This document shows positions 18,753 through 27,154 of a stretch of DNA of 64,000 nucleotides, piece after piece. A model generated the notes under the pieces. That model was not told the origin of the DNA, did not search any database, and saw only the letters and a program-made list of their open reading frames with translations. Where the stretch lies: positions 62,001 to 126,000 of the forward strand of contig JAUIEC010000005.1 of the NCBI GenBank assembly GCA_030428945.1. The letters run 5' to 3'. A program made the translations under genes and the position numbers. Every line of letters begins with the position of its first letter. Position 1 is the first letter of the stretch. The stretch is from Phycisphaerae bacterium (GTDB lineage Bacteria > Planctomycetota > Phycisphaerae > UBA1845 > Fen-1342).

Positions 18753-19547
18753 TCAACAGTGCGCGCCGGGAATGAACCGGCACAGGAAATCCGACAGCCC
18801 GCACGCGCCACACGAATGGCACGGATTCGAGCCGCCCATCAGGCATCGCAGCAGACACGGCGTGTAACAGTCGCTGCACGTCCCCGGACTGATCACCCGC
18901 GACAACTCGCACAGCAGCCACTGTGAACCGCAGCACACCGGCCACCAGGGACCCGCCGCCTGTTCCGCCGGCCCGCCGTCCGGCGGCACGACCTGCCCGT
19001 TACGCTGCACTTCGGCCACGGCACAGACACCGTCGCTGCTGCGCACGCGGAAGCGGACATAGACCGTCTCGCCGTTGCCACGCCGCAGCAGCACCTCGCC
19101 GACGAAGGCCGTCTCGGACAGCGGCGGCAGGTCACCGGTCTCGATCCCCAGCAGGTAACCCGGCGTAACGCCCGCCTGGGCCCAGCCCGCGATGGCGGCC
19201 GCGTCGTGCACCGTCGCCCGCACGTGCGTCAGACCTCCCGGTGGTGCCACCCAGGCCGCCTGGTTCGGATCCGGCGGACGCACCTCGAGGGTGCCGACAT
19301 AGTCCGAGCGGGCCGCCAGCCGACTGGCCCGCAGAACGAAGCCCTGGGCGGTGTGTGCGACCCGCACGTGTTGGCTGGTCTGCCCCGGCAACAGTGCGCC
19401 GAACTGGTTGTGTACCAGCGCAAGCGGCGGACGGGCCGGCGTCTGGCCGCCCTCACCGGTCGACAGGTCTCCGGTCGGCGGACCGGCGAACGTGTTCGCG
19501 GCCAGCACGGCCGCCAGTGCGGCCCGCAGGACCAGTCGCCATCCCAT
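18753..19547 (-). CDS. Secreted protein with a cysteine-rich C-terminal domain
   Basis: A 264-residue protein with a signal peptide (MGWRLVLRAALAAVLAANTFAG). The central part resembles a beta-rich domain (HVRVAHTAQGFVLRASRLA...VGTLEVRPPDPN). The final 62 residues hold 12 cysteines in patterns such as PVCCGSQWLLC, TCSDCYTPCLLRC and PCHSCGACG, which suggests a disulphide-rich or metal-binding tail. I know no matching family. The start at 19547 is preferred for its compact signal peptide and an AAGG nine bases upstream; an ATG eight codons earlier is possible. It lies upstream of the lipoprotein gene on the same strand. Confidence 0.65.
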   Translation of the reverse strand: MGWRLVLRAALAAVLAANTFAGPPTGDLSTGEGGQTPARPPLALVHNQFGALLPGQTSQHVRVAHTAQGFVLRASRLAARSDYVGTLEVRPPDPNQAAWVAPPGGLTHVRATVHDAAAIAGWAQAGVTPGYLLGIETGDLPPLSETAFVGEVLLRRGNGETVYVRFRVRSSDGVCAVAEVQRNGQVVPPDGGPAEQAAGPWWPVCCGSQWLLCELSRVISPGTCSDCYTPCLLRCLMGGSNPCHSCGACGLSDFLCRFIPGAHC

Positions 19548-20519
19548 GCTGTGATACCTTGTTTCGTACATGCTGATTCATCCCCCACAGGAAACGGTTC
19601 TCCGTCGTCGCGCGTCGGGCTGCCGCCAAGGCAACGTCGCCCGAGTGACCCTCGCCGCCCGGGCCCGGCCGGCGAAGTGCGTGCTCGAACGTGATTCGGC
19701 GGTCGCCGGTCACGCCGACCATCGCACGCCGGTGCCGCGGGCGCCGCATCGCGCTGTCGAAGCCGTGAAGAACCAAAGAACAGTCAGACCTGCGGGTCCG
19801 CCCGATGCGGCACCCGCGCAAAACAGAACCCTGATCGATCAGCCGTCCGGCCGCCGCGCCCGGGCGGGTCACGGGGTCACGACGCTGTCAGCCGCCCGGG
19901 GACCTGCGTCGGTCCGCGGGGCCGGCCTTCACCCGGAATCCGCATCGATCGGCGTGACCGCCGGCCGCGGCGGGACGGCGACCGTTGTGCGGGCGGTTCA
20001 CGTTGTTTCGGTCGTGATGGCATCTCAGCCTCCCGAATGCGGGCGGTCCTCGACAGCGAGGGTTCCGCCAGGAGCGGACCGGCGGTCCCGGTCCAGCCGG
20101 GCGGCCGCGCACGGTCTGCGGCGGTCCGGCCCGTCCGGCCGATGCGTGCGGGTCCGGCCGAAGACGGTGGCCGGTTCCGCCGGTCCCGCGCGAGCGCCGC
20201 CCGTGGGCGACGGCTCGCGGTGGATGCGCCGAAGCCGGTGCGAGGCGACCCGCGACAGGTAGTCGTGTGCGGCGTCGCAGCGATCGCGACGGGCGAAGGC
20301 GCGCTGCGTTCAAAGTGGGCGCGACGGCTGAGCCGGCCGCCGCGCCACGTCCCCCCCGAAAAGCGGGCTGCCCACGAATCGCGTGGTCCGCGACAGCCCG
20401 CGCCTGGGTGCGAGGAAGGTAGTGGGGAAATCTTGAACCGCGCCCGGTATTGGTGTAGTTTCCTAGGCGCTGCAGGAATGCAGCACGCAGGCGGCCTCGC
20501 AGCCCGCCGGGCGGATTGG
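19548..20519. other. About 1 kb without a supportable gene
   Basis: Open frames exist on both strands (for example 19570-20262 plus and 19888-20532 minus), but their products are Arg/Gly/Pro-rich, lack recognisable domains and look like by-products of high GC. No tRNA, rRNA or known structured RNA was recognised. The gap separates the minus-strand exported genes from the lower-GC HTH-TPR locus, which makes it a possible insertion boundary or an undetected RNA locus. Confidence 0.5.
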
Positions 20520-20549
20520 TTGAAAACACCATGCCGTCCGGGTTATAAG
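20520..20549 (+). promoter_or_regulatory. Sigma70-like promoter for the first HTH-TPR gene
   Basis: TTGAAA (20520-20525), an 18-base spacer and TATAAG (20544-20549) form a good promoter. The start codon at 20607 lies about 57 bases downstream, leaving a leader of roughly 50 bases. Confidence 0.55.
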
Positions 20550-20606
20550 GCGAAGAGCAGGCTGTCAGCCCATCTCGGCAAGTCTCTGTTCGGGAGTTGA
20601 CTTACA

Positions 20607-21869
20607 ATGGCGAACCGCAGGGACCGCCTCCATAAGCTCTTGGACTTGGCCCGAGCGTATCGCGGCTGGTCACGCGTTCAATTGGCACGAGCGCTCGGCC
20701 GTGACACAACTAGGCTCTACACCGAAACTGATGACCCGAAGTTCGGATTTGTTGTCGCTTTGGCCGATGTGCTCGAATGGCCAATGGATGCGGTCGCTGA
20801 CTTCCTTTGGACTGGTGATGAAGGTTCAGAGGCTGCGCTGGAAGTTCCTAAGGAATACGCAGACCTCTCCTTCGCGGAGTTGTACCCGCAAGCTCAGCAA
20901 GCCTATAAGCAGGGCGACTACGTCGAAGCAGTCCGCATGTCGAAGTGGTTGCGCGCCCGCGCAACAAGTGCGAAGGACCGTGCTGAGGCCTTCAACATCG
21001 AGTACTTGGGCTGGGACGGACTTGGGCGTTACACCAAAGCGGCAAGTGCTATTCGGCAAGCATCGTTGCAGACGCCGATCGACACTCACCTGAGGTTTGT
21101 CCTTCAAACCAATCTCGCAAATACCCACTACACCCTTTGGGACCTGCCGGCAGCCATCGGCATTTGCGGTAGCATCATAGACTGGTACGAAGTGCATCCC
21201 CCAGAGAGCTACAAGCACAGCATTTGCTTGGCATACGCGAGATATGTGCGTGGGAATGCGCACCGGCGGTCGGTAGCGATCGAACCAGATCGAACTGCGG
21301 ATCACTGCAAGATCGCCATGGAGGACCTCTCCGAGGCCAAGGAATCCCTTGATCGCCTAGCTCACGAACTTAGCCGGGAAGACCTCCGCGGCACCGCCCA
21401 CACATGCGAAGGGGGCATCCTTGAGTCTGAGGTTCACTTGGGTCTTCGAAGTCCCCAAGAGGCCTTGGGGATGGTCATGGAGCGGTTGGAGGGAGCTACC
21501 AATCCGGAGGAAATCCCGCCGGGGAACTGGCTAGAAAGCTTCGGATGGTGGTGTGTGTTTGGGGGGAACATCGCTCTCAAGTATCTGAAAGGGCCGAGCC
21601 TGCAACGTCCGATGGCCGTATTCATCAATAAAGCCCTTGAGATTGGGGAGCGGAGCGGCAACTGGGCCTTCCGAGAACGAGTTCTGACGATGGAGCACCT
21701 CCTTCGCGAATCCCTCACCGACTCGACCGGATACATGCTTGAGACTATCATTGACGAAGAGGATATTCGGCTTATCACTGGAGCGATGGGCCGCTTCCCA
21801 AACTTCCAACGCCTGGGTTGGGAGATCCTCCGTTCGGCTAAGGTTGAGCACCATGGACGCCGGCAATAG
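20607..21869 (+). CDS. HTH (XRE-like) + TPR regulator-like protein, paralogue 1
   Basis: A 420-residue protein. Residues 1-67 form a Cro/C1-type helix-turn-helix (RRDRLHKLLDLARAYRGWSR then LARALGRDTTRLY and FVVALADVLEW). From about 85 onward, helical repeats of TPR type follow (LYPQAQQAYKQGDYVEAVRMSKWL; LGRYTKAASAIRQASL; LQTNLANTHYTLWDLPAAI). The C-terminus carries a block shared with two paralogues in this window: GWWCVFGGNIALKYL, QRPMAVFINKALEIGE, NWAFRERVLTMEH and ITGAMGRFPNFQRLGWEIL. The layout resembles RRNPP peptide-sensing regulators, but homology is not shown. Its 3' end overlaps the following PEP-CTERM gene by 17 bases, so the two are translationally linked. Third codon positions are clearly richer in A/T than in neighbours, hinting at transfer. 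Confidence 0.8.
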   Translation: MANRRDRLHKLLDLARAYRGWSRVQLARALGRDTTRLYTETDDPKFGFVVALADVLEWPMDAVADFLWTGDEGSEAALEVPKEYADLSFAELYPQAQQAYKQGDYVEAVRMSKWLRARATSAKDRAEAFNIEYLGWDGLGRYTKAASAIRQASLQTPIDTHLRFVLQTNLANTHYTLWDLPAAIGICGSIIDWYEVHPPESYKHSICLAYARYVRGNAHRRSVAIEPDRTADHCKIAMEDLSEAKESLDRLAHELSREDLRGTAHTCEGGILESEVHLGLRSPQEALGMVMERLEGATNPEEIPPGNWLESFGWWCVFGGNIALKYLKGPSLQRPMAVFINKALEIGERSGNWAFRERVLTMEHLLRESLTDSTGYMLETIIDEEDIRLITGAMGRFPNFQRLGWEILRSAKVEHHGRRQ

Positions 21870-22251
21870 CTCCAAATGGCTCCGTTGCGGAGCGACACTG
21901 TGGATGTTGGCCGCGATTTGTGTAGCCGACCCGGTGTCGAGTGACGCGCTCGTGAGCGGCCCATTGCCGCACGGCGTTGTCGACACAAGTGTTGCGTCCG
22001 CAGAGATTTCGGACGTTTCTCGAAGTAACCAACGACGCAATCCAGCACCGGTCCTTGGTGATCCCGATTGGCCGGATCGGCCGGTGGGCGGCGATGTCAC
22101 CGACCTGATCGGCAACGCGGTCGATGTCCTTCCGGAAACGCCGTTCGAACCAGATGCCGCCTGGCACCAGCCGATCGGGCCATCCGCGCCGGAACCCGGT
22201 TCCCTTCTGCTTCTGGCACTGGGGGCAGGTTGCCTGCTCCGGCGCCGCTAA
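21853..22251 (+). CDS. Small PEP-CTERM protein, partner of the HTH-TPR gene
   Basis: A 132-residue protein with a hydrophobic N-terminal segment (WLRCGATLWMLAAICVADPV) that can act as a signal peptide, a variable Pro/Asp-rich middle, and a classic PEP-CTERM tail: PSAPEP, a hydrophobic helix (GSLLLLALGAGCLL) and the basic end RRR. Such tails are processed by exosortase-type transpeptidases in other bacteria; no exosortase gene lies in this window. The ATG overlaps the end of the upstream HTH-TPR gene by 17 bases. No catalytic domain is visible. A comparable gene follows the third HTH-TPR gene at 34386-34856, which argues that the pairing is meaningful. Confidence 0.78.
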   Translation: MDAGNSSKWLRCGATLWMLAAICVADPVSSDALVSGPLPHGVVDTSVASAEISDVSRSNQRRNPAPVLGDPDWPDRPVGGDVTDLIGNAVDVLPETPFEPDAAWHQPIGPSAPEPGSLLLLALGAGCLLRRR

Positions 22252-22323
22252 GCTGCATTTCCGCTAATAATCGAGGCGACTCAGACTCCCCCGCTAGACT
22301 TCCGTCGATCGGAGGGAGCAGCT

Positions 22324-23565
22324 ATGTCTTCGGAGCAGCGACGCGATCGCCTTCAGCAACTGATCAACCTGGCATGTCTGCACAAAGACTGGACCCGGGT
22401 CCGACTTGCCAAAGAGATGAAACGAGACCGGTCCCGGCTGTTCCCGCAGAAAGGCGACCCCAAGCTCAGCTACCTGATGAAGCTGGCCGAGATCCTCGAA
22501 TGGCCCCTCGAAACCGTGGTGCGATGCATCTGGACCGGTTTCGCACCACTCCCGGCAGACCTGCCCGATGCCGATGGGTCGTTCGAAGAGTACTATCGAC
22601 AAGGCCAACTCGCGATTTACTCTGGCGACCGCCGGACCGCGCTTCCGCTTTCGGACCGGGCGTTCGTTTGCGCCCGCAACAGCGACGAGCGGGCCCGCGC
22701 GATCAACCTGAAGTTTGTTGCCTACGACGGTCTCGGCGAATTCATCCCCGCGCAACAAGCCATCTACGACGCACTGCGTTGTTCAATCGAATCCGTCTCC
22801 ACCGAGATTGGTCTGCGGGCCAACCTCGCTCTTTCGCACATCGCAACCGGAGACCTCGTCTCCGCACAGGGGGTCGCGCACTACTGCCTGTCCTGGTTTA
22901 AGGAAAACCCGCCGCGAGACGTACGCGAGTCCGGATCCCTCGCATTCGCCCACTACGCGCATGCCAGCGTCCATCGGCGGCTGGCCGCCCGGTATCCGGA
23001 GCGGCTTCGGACGCACATGCAGGCCGCCGCCGCGGAGTTTCGGCGGGCCGAGAAACTGCTTACCCGCCTGGCCGATGAGTTCGATCGACAGCACCTCGCC
23101 GGAATCGCCAACACCTGCCGCGGCGGTCGCTACGAAGCCGAGGCCGTCCTCGGGCGGCAGCCGGCCGAGCGGATCTGTCAGACCATGCTGCGCGAGATCG
23201 ACGACGCCCTCGCCCGGCCCGGGCGGCTCGGCGGCGACTGGCTCGAGAGCTACGGCTGGTGGACCGTCAGCGGCGGCAACATCGCCCTGCGACACCTCCG
23301 CGGACGCGACCTGCAACGCGCCCTGCGACACTTCACCGACCAGGCCATCGCCATCGCCCGCCAGATGGACAACTGGGCCTTCCGCGAACGGGCCCTCAGC
23401 ATGGAACACGCCCTCCGCCATCGCATCTCGCGAGCCACCGGCTTCCGCCTGACCGCCTCGATCGAAGACGACGACGTCCGCTGGATCACCGGCACCATCG
23501 GCCGCTTCCCCGACTTCCAGCAGACCGGCTGGGAAATCCTCCAGGACGCCCGCCTGGTCTGCTGA
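22324..23565 (+). CDS. HTH (XRE-like) + TPR regulator-like protein, paralogue 2
   Basis: A 413-residue paralogue of the protein at 20607. The N-terminal HTH reads RRDRLQQLINLACLHKDWTR, LAKEMKRDRSRLF and YLMKLAEILEW. TPR-like helices follow (YYRQGQLAIYSGDRRTALPL; GLRANLALSHIATGDLVSA). The shared C-terminal block is present as YGWWTVSGGNIALRHLRG, NWAFRERALSMEH and ITGTIGRFPDFQQTGWEIL. GGGAG sits eight bases before the ATG. It lies 72 bases after the PEP-CTERM gene, giving the order regulator, PEP-CTERM, regulator. No PEP-CTERM gene follows it. GC at third positions rises along the gene toward the local norm. Function is inferred as DNA-binding sensor only from architecture. Confidence 0.8.
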   Translation: MSSEQRRDRLQQLINLACLHKDWTRVRLAKEMKRDRSRLFPQKGDPKLSYLMKLAEILEWPLETVVRCIWTGFAPLPADLPDADGSFEEYYRQGQLAIYSGDRRTALPLSDRAFVCARNSDERARAINLKFVAYDGLGEFIPAQQAIYDALRCSIESVSTEIGLRANLALSHIATGDLVSAQGVAHYCLSWFKENPPRDVRESGSLAFAHYAHASVHRRLAARYPERLRTHMQAAAAEFRRAEKLLTRLADEFDRQHLAGIANTCRGGRYEAEAVLGRQPAERICQTMLREIDDALARPGRLGGDWLESYGWWTVSGGNIALRHLRGRDLQRALRHFTDQAIAIARQMDNWAFRERALSMEHALRHRISRATGFRLTASIEDDDVRWITGTIGRFPDFQQTGWEILQDARLVC

Positions 23566-23908
23566 CGCCAGCGCCGCGCAGACCACGTGCGCGGCATCGA
23601 TCCCGTAACAGCAGGTCACGTCGCACGAGAACCCGGCACCCGGACCAGGTCGTGTCTGACGGATGCAAACGAGCTGCCAAGGCCGTGAAGAAGGCGGAGA
23701 TGCGAAGGGGTGAGAGAGGCGGTTTCGCGACCTTCAACCCGGACCTGACCGTGACGAAGATGATCCGCTACGAAGGCCGGGAACAGGGAACAGGGAACAG
23801 GGAACAGCGGCGCCGCCTGCTTCCCTCTATCACCCTTTCACTCTTTCACCCTTTCACTCGTTCACTTCTTCACGCAGCCGGTCGCCCGCGCCAGCCCCGC
23901 CCGTCCGC
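23566..23908. repeat. Intergenic repeats: dispersed 87-bp element, GGGAACA and TTTCAC tandem repeats
   Basis: No gene is visible. Three repeat types are. Bases 23649-23735 match 62691-62770 closely (start GTCGTGTYTGACGGATGCA, end GGCGGTTTCGCGAC). Bases 23779-23807 are tandem copies of the heptamer GGGAACA. Bases 23822-23872 are imperfect copies of CTTTCAC(C/T). The tract lies between the convergent paralogue 2 and queG. Confidence 0.75.
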
Positions 23909-24895
23909 TCAGCTCTCTTCGGTCCCCTGATCCGTTTTCTCGGTTCCCTCTGCCCTGGCCACATTCCGCGCAGCGATGTCGGCATTCCTTCGCAGCATCG
24001 GACGGGACGCCCGCCGGGCGGCGGTGTCCTTGACCAGGCGACGGTACCCGCCGCTGCGCAGAGACTGCAGTTGCGGCAGCGGAATCCGGGCCGGCAGGCG
24101 GTCCTCCTGCAGGGCGGCATTCGTGCCGGGCGGGACCTTCCGGTTGAACGGGCAGACCTCCTGGCAGATGTCGCAGCCGAAGACCCAGTCGCCCATCCGG
24201 GCGGCCAGCGCGGGGTCGATCGCGTCGCGATGCTCGATCGTCAGGTACGAGATGCAGCGACTGGCATCCATCTGGTACGGCGCGGGAAAGGCCTGCGTCG
24301 GACACGCGTCCAGGCACCGCGTGCACGTCCCGCAATGATCCGTCGCCGGCGCATCCGCGGCCAGATCGAGCGTCGTCAGCAGTTCCCCCAGTACGAACGT
24401 GCTGCCCAGCCGCTCGTTGAGCACCAGCGTATTCTTGCCGATCCAGCCCAGCCCGGCCGCCATCGCCACCTCACGCTCCAGCAGCGGGGACGAGTCCACC
24501 AGCACGCGGGCCTCGAACGGTTCCGGCAGCGCCGCCGCCAAGTCGGCCCGCAGCCCCTCGAGCAGTTCGCGCAGAACGAAGTGGTAGTCGCGGCCGCGCG
24601 CGTATTGCGCGACGCGTCCGGCGGGCGCGTTTTCGGACGCCGAGGGCACCGGCGTTCGCTGGTAACTGACGGCGACGCTGATCAGCGAGCGGGCCCCGGG
24701 CAGCAGCCCGGCCGAATCAAGCCGCAACTCGACGTTGCGAGCCAGGTAGCCCATCGTTCCGGCGTGTCCCGCCGCCAGCCAGGCCCTATAATACGCCGCT
24801 CGGGTCGAGGCGGCGGCCGGCGCCACCCCGACCAGATCACCGCCCCGGGCCAGGGCGAGCTGCTTGACCAGCTTGCTTCTCTCGGCCGGTGTCAT
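23909..24895 (-). CDS. queG: Epoxyqueuosine reductase
   Basis: Performs the last step of queuosine formation in tRNA, reducing epoxyqueuosine with cobalamin and iron-sulphur clusters. The 328-residue protein shows LLPGARSLISVAVSYQ near the N-terminus, VDSSPLLEREVAMAAGLGWIGKNT in two parts typical of the cobalamin domain, and two 4Fe-4S motifs, CGTCTRCLDACPTQAF and CDICQEVCPFNRK. Length fits the shorter QueG forms without HEAT repeats. I start at 24895; a -10-like TATCAT lies eight bases upstream of this ATG, so the mRNA may be leaderless. The last residues (AEGTEKTDQGTEES) are low complexity. Confidence 0.94.
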   Translation of the reverse strand: MTPAERSKLVKQLALARGGDLVGVAPAAASTRAAYYRAWLAAGHAGTMGYLARNVELRLDSAGLLPGARSLISVAVSYQRTPVPSASENAPAGRVAQYARGRDYHFVLRELLEGLRADLAAALPEPFEARVLVDSSPLLEREVAMAAGLGWIGKNTLVLNERLGSTFVLGELLTTLDLAADAPATDHCGTCTRCLDACPTQAFPAPYQMDASRCISYLTIEHRDAIDPALAARMGDWVFGCDICQEVCPFNRKVPPGTNAALQEDRLPARIPLPQLQSLRSGGYRRLVKDTAARRASRPMLRRNADIAARNVARAEGTEKTDQGTEES

Positions 24896-24961
24896 TCCGG
24901 TCGATGATAGACAGGTCCCGCTGCCGCTCGCAATGGCGGGTGCCAGGGGCAGGAGAAAGCG

Positions 24962-25372
24962 ATGTTCACGTACGACTGGTTCCACCGGGGTGGTCTCGAG
25001 CGTCTGCAGAAGGCGGCCCGGGAACGCTGCCTGGCCCGTTTCGACGAGCACGAGCGGGTCGGCTTCAACGGGTCGGCCAAGAGCGAACCGAAGGTCGAGG
25101 ACCTCGAATCGCGGACGATCATCTACATGAAGGACGGCCTGACGTACGAGATTCGCGAGATCCTGGAACTGGATACGACGGCCGGGCTGACGTTCGAATG
25201 CCTGCCGGTCGACGAGACCTACCGGGTCGGTGCGATCGTGATCGTCGCGCCGTACGAGGACATCGCCCGGGTCGAGGTCTTTGCCGTGCATCCGGATGAC
25301 AAGCCGCAGGAGAACTTCCGGATCCCGGGCTTCCGGGCCGGCGTGCAGGCCGGACACGAGGAAGACTCGTAG
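24962..25372 (+). CDS. Conserved-looking hypothetical protein
   Basis: A 136-residue soluble protein starting MFTYDWFHRGGLERLQKAAR. No signal peptide or membrane segment is visible. It is mixed alpha/beta with a run of strands (RTIIYMKDGLTYEIREIL, GAIVIVAPYEDIARVEVFAV). No family is recognised. GGAG lies about 10 bases before the ATG. Codon use matches the genome. It is divergent from queG and is followed 82 bases later by a lipoprotein gene. A TATAAT at 24787-24792, inside queG, is a possible but distant promoter. Confidence 0.62.
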   Translation: MFTYDWFHRGGLERLQKAARERCLARFDEHERVGFNGSAKSEPKVEDLESRTIIYMKDGLTYEIREILELDTTAGLTFECLPVDETYRVGAIVIVAPYEDIARVEVFAVHPDDKPQENFRIPGFRAGVQAGHEEDS

Positions 25373-25454
25373 CGGCGGACGGATTGCCGTATACTGCGGC
25401 CCGCATCGGCGAGAGAGATTCCCAGGAAACGGTCTGACGGGCAGGAGCGGACAC

Positions 25455-26243
25455 GTGCAATTCCGGGCAATTGCGGCGATTCTGTCGCTGCTGGTACTGG
25501 TCGGCTGCGGCCCCTCCTACGGGCCGAAGGCCAGGTACGGGATCACCTTCTACAGTCCCGGCGCCGGCAACGTCGACTTCGGCGACAACGGCCTGCGGAC
25601 CGGGCTGGAACAGGCCGGCTACCAGGGACAGGTCGCCACGAACATGTGGACCGTCTCGTTCAACCCCGCGATCGATCAGGCCCTGCGCATCAACGCCCTG
25701 GCCGGGGCCCGCAAGCTGGCCGGCTGGATCGAGGACTACGCCGACAAGTACCCGGGCAAGCCGATCAACCTGGTCGGGCTGTCAGCCGGGACGGGCGTGA
25801 CGATCTGGGCGCTGGAGCGGCTCAAGCCGGGCTACCAGGTCGACAACGTGATCCTGCTGGCCTCGAGCCTGTCGAACAACTACGACACGACCAAGGCGCT
25901 CGGGCACGTCCGCGGCAAGGTCTACAACTACTACTCGTCCAACGACGCGGTCCTGCAGATTCCGATGAAGCTGTTCGGCACGATCGACGGCAAGTTCGGC
26001 GTCGACGGGGCCGGCGCGGTCGGCCTGAAGGGCAACCGCACCAGCCAGGTCGTCAACATCCGCTGGAAGCCCGACTTCCGCCGCTACGGCTACCACGGCG
26101 GACACACCGACGGCACCAGCCCCGGCTTCGTCAAGGCCGTCCTGTCCCAGCACTTCACCTCCGAGCGGCCGCGAACAACGCGTGCCACGCGGACGGCGGG
26201 AGCGACTCGGGTCGCAACGTCGGATCCAGCCCGGTCGAACTGA
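25455..26243 (+). CDS. Lipoprotein with alpha/beta-hydrolase fold (GLSAG serine)
   Basis: A 262-residue protein with a type II signal peptide ending LVLVGC (Cys18). PINLVGLSAGTG places a nucleophile Ser110 in a GxSxG elbow, and GYHGGHTDG near the C-terminus offers the histidine, so it is probably a serine hydrolase or esterase facing the periplasm; the substrate is unknown. The start is a GTG preceded by GGAG. The final 30 codons overlap the convergent rsmA gene by 89 bases and give an Arg/Thr-rich tail (TTRATRTAGATRVATS), which looks like the gene has run through a lost stop codon. Confidence 0.72.
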   Translation: MQFRAIAAILSLLVLVGCGPSYGPKARYGITFYSPGAGNVDFGDNGLRTGLEQAGYQGQVATNMWTVSFNPAIDQALRINALAGARKLAGWIEDYADKYPGKPINLVGLSAGTGVTIWALERLKPGYQVDNVILLASSLSNNYDTTKALGHVRGKVYNYYSSNDAVLQIPMKLFGTIDGKFGVDGAGAVGLKGNRTSQVVNIRWKPDFRRYGYHGGHTDGTSPGFVKAVLSQHFTSERPRTTRATRTAGATRVATSDPARSN

Positions 26244-27021
26244 GCAGTTCGGCCGCCCTCTCCCCCAGCACCGGACGCAGCGCCACCCGCAGCATCTTCC
26301 TGCGCTGCGTGAAGGCCTGCTGCAGCAGCGCGGCGAAATCGGCCGACTGTTCCGCCGCGAACGGCAGCGACGCCTTGCGCTCGATGTGAATCGCGACCGA
26401 GTCGACCTTCGGCCGCGGCCAGAACGCCTGCGGCGGCAGCAGCGCGACGCGGGTGACGGTCGCCAGCGTCCGGGCGACGACCGAGACGGGCCCGTAGTCG
26501 CGCGAGCCGTGCTCGGCCAGCAGGCGATCACCGACCTCCTTCTGAATCGTGCACGTCAGCGTGGCGATGTCGGGGCGCTGAATCAGCAGTTCCATCAGCA
26601 GCGGCGTGGCGACCTGGTACGGCAGGTTCGCCACCAGGCGGCCGTGGCCCCGGCAGTCAGCCCGCTGCGCCTGCCAGGTTTCGATCAGTTCCGGGTTGAG
26701 GGTGTGCTTGCCGGCCAGGACATCGCCCTCGACAAGCGTGAAGCGCGGCTGATCGGCGAAGCGCTGGCGGAGCAGTTCGGCCAGTCCGCGATCCAGTTCG
26801 CAGGCGATCACGCGGGCGCCGCGCTCGAGCAGCAGTTCGGTCAGCGACCCGGTCCCGGGTCCGACTTCGAGCAGCAGGTCGTCGGCCCGCGGCGCTGCCG
26901 CCTGCACGACTTTTCGCATAAGATTCAGATCGATCAGGAAGTTCTGCCCAAGCCGGTGCCGCGGCGAAAGCCCCGCGGCGGCGAGGAGACTGCGAACTTC
27001 TGCGATCGACTGCCCGGCCAT
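26155..27021 (-). CDS. rsmA: 16S rRNA (adenine(1518)-N6/adenine(1519)-N6)-dimethyltransferase
   Basis: Dimethylates two adjacent adenines near the 3' end of 16S rRNA during small-subunit maturation. The 288-residue protein has the N-terminal HRLGQNFLID signature, SAM motif I LLEVGPGTGSLTELLL, and the catalytic NLPYQVATPLLMELL. The C-terminal domain ends with LLSSTGLDPTLRPESLP. Start at 27021 gives MAGQSIAEVRSLL, matching family starts; the open frame extends 22 codons further upstream without support. Its 3' end overlaps the convergent lipoprotein gene. Confidence 0.95.
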   Translation of the reverse strand: MAGQSIAEVRSLLAAAGLSPRHRLGQNFLIDLNLMRKVVQAAAPRADDLLLEVGPGTGSLTELLLERGARVIACELDRGLAELLRQRFADQPRFTLVEGDVLAGKHTLNPELIETWQAQRADCRGHGRLVANLPYQVATPLLMELLIQRPDIATLTCTIQKEVGDRLLAEHGSRDYGPVSVVARTLATVTRVALLPPQAFWPRPKVDSVAIHIERKASLPFAAEQSADFAALLQQAFTQRRKMLRVALRPVLGERAAELLSSTGLDPTLRPESLPPSAWHALFAAARR

Positions 27022-27154
27022 GCCCGCAAGTGTACGGAGCAGGTCCGGGGGGAGCCAGTTTGAGGAAGCGCGGGAGCCAGAAGACAACGGTTGATCGGCT
27101 CGCTTGCTGACGGGATCACGCGCTCACTGCCTGCTTCGTTGAAAGGAGTCCTGG

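Noticed and set aside
19570..20262. A 230-residue plus-strand frame upstream of the first HTH-TPR gene
   Set aside because: Composition is Arg/Ala/Pro-rich with no domain, no convincing start and no neighbour relation.
24787..24792. TATAAT as promoter of the gene at 24962
   Set aside because: It lies inside queG, about 170 bases from the start, with no matching -35 box. It is possible but not supported.
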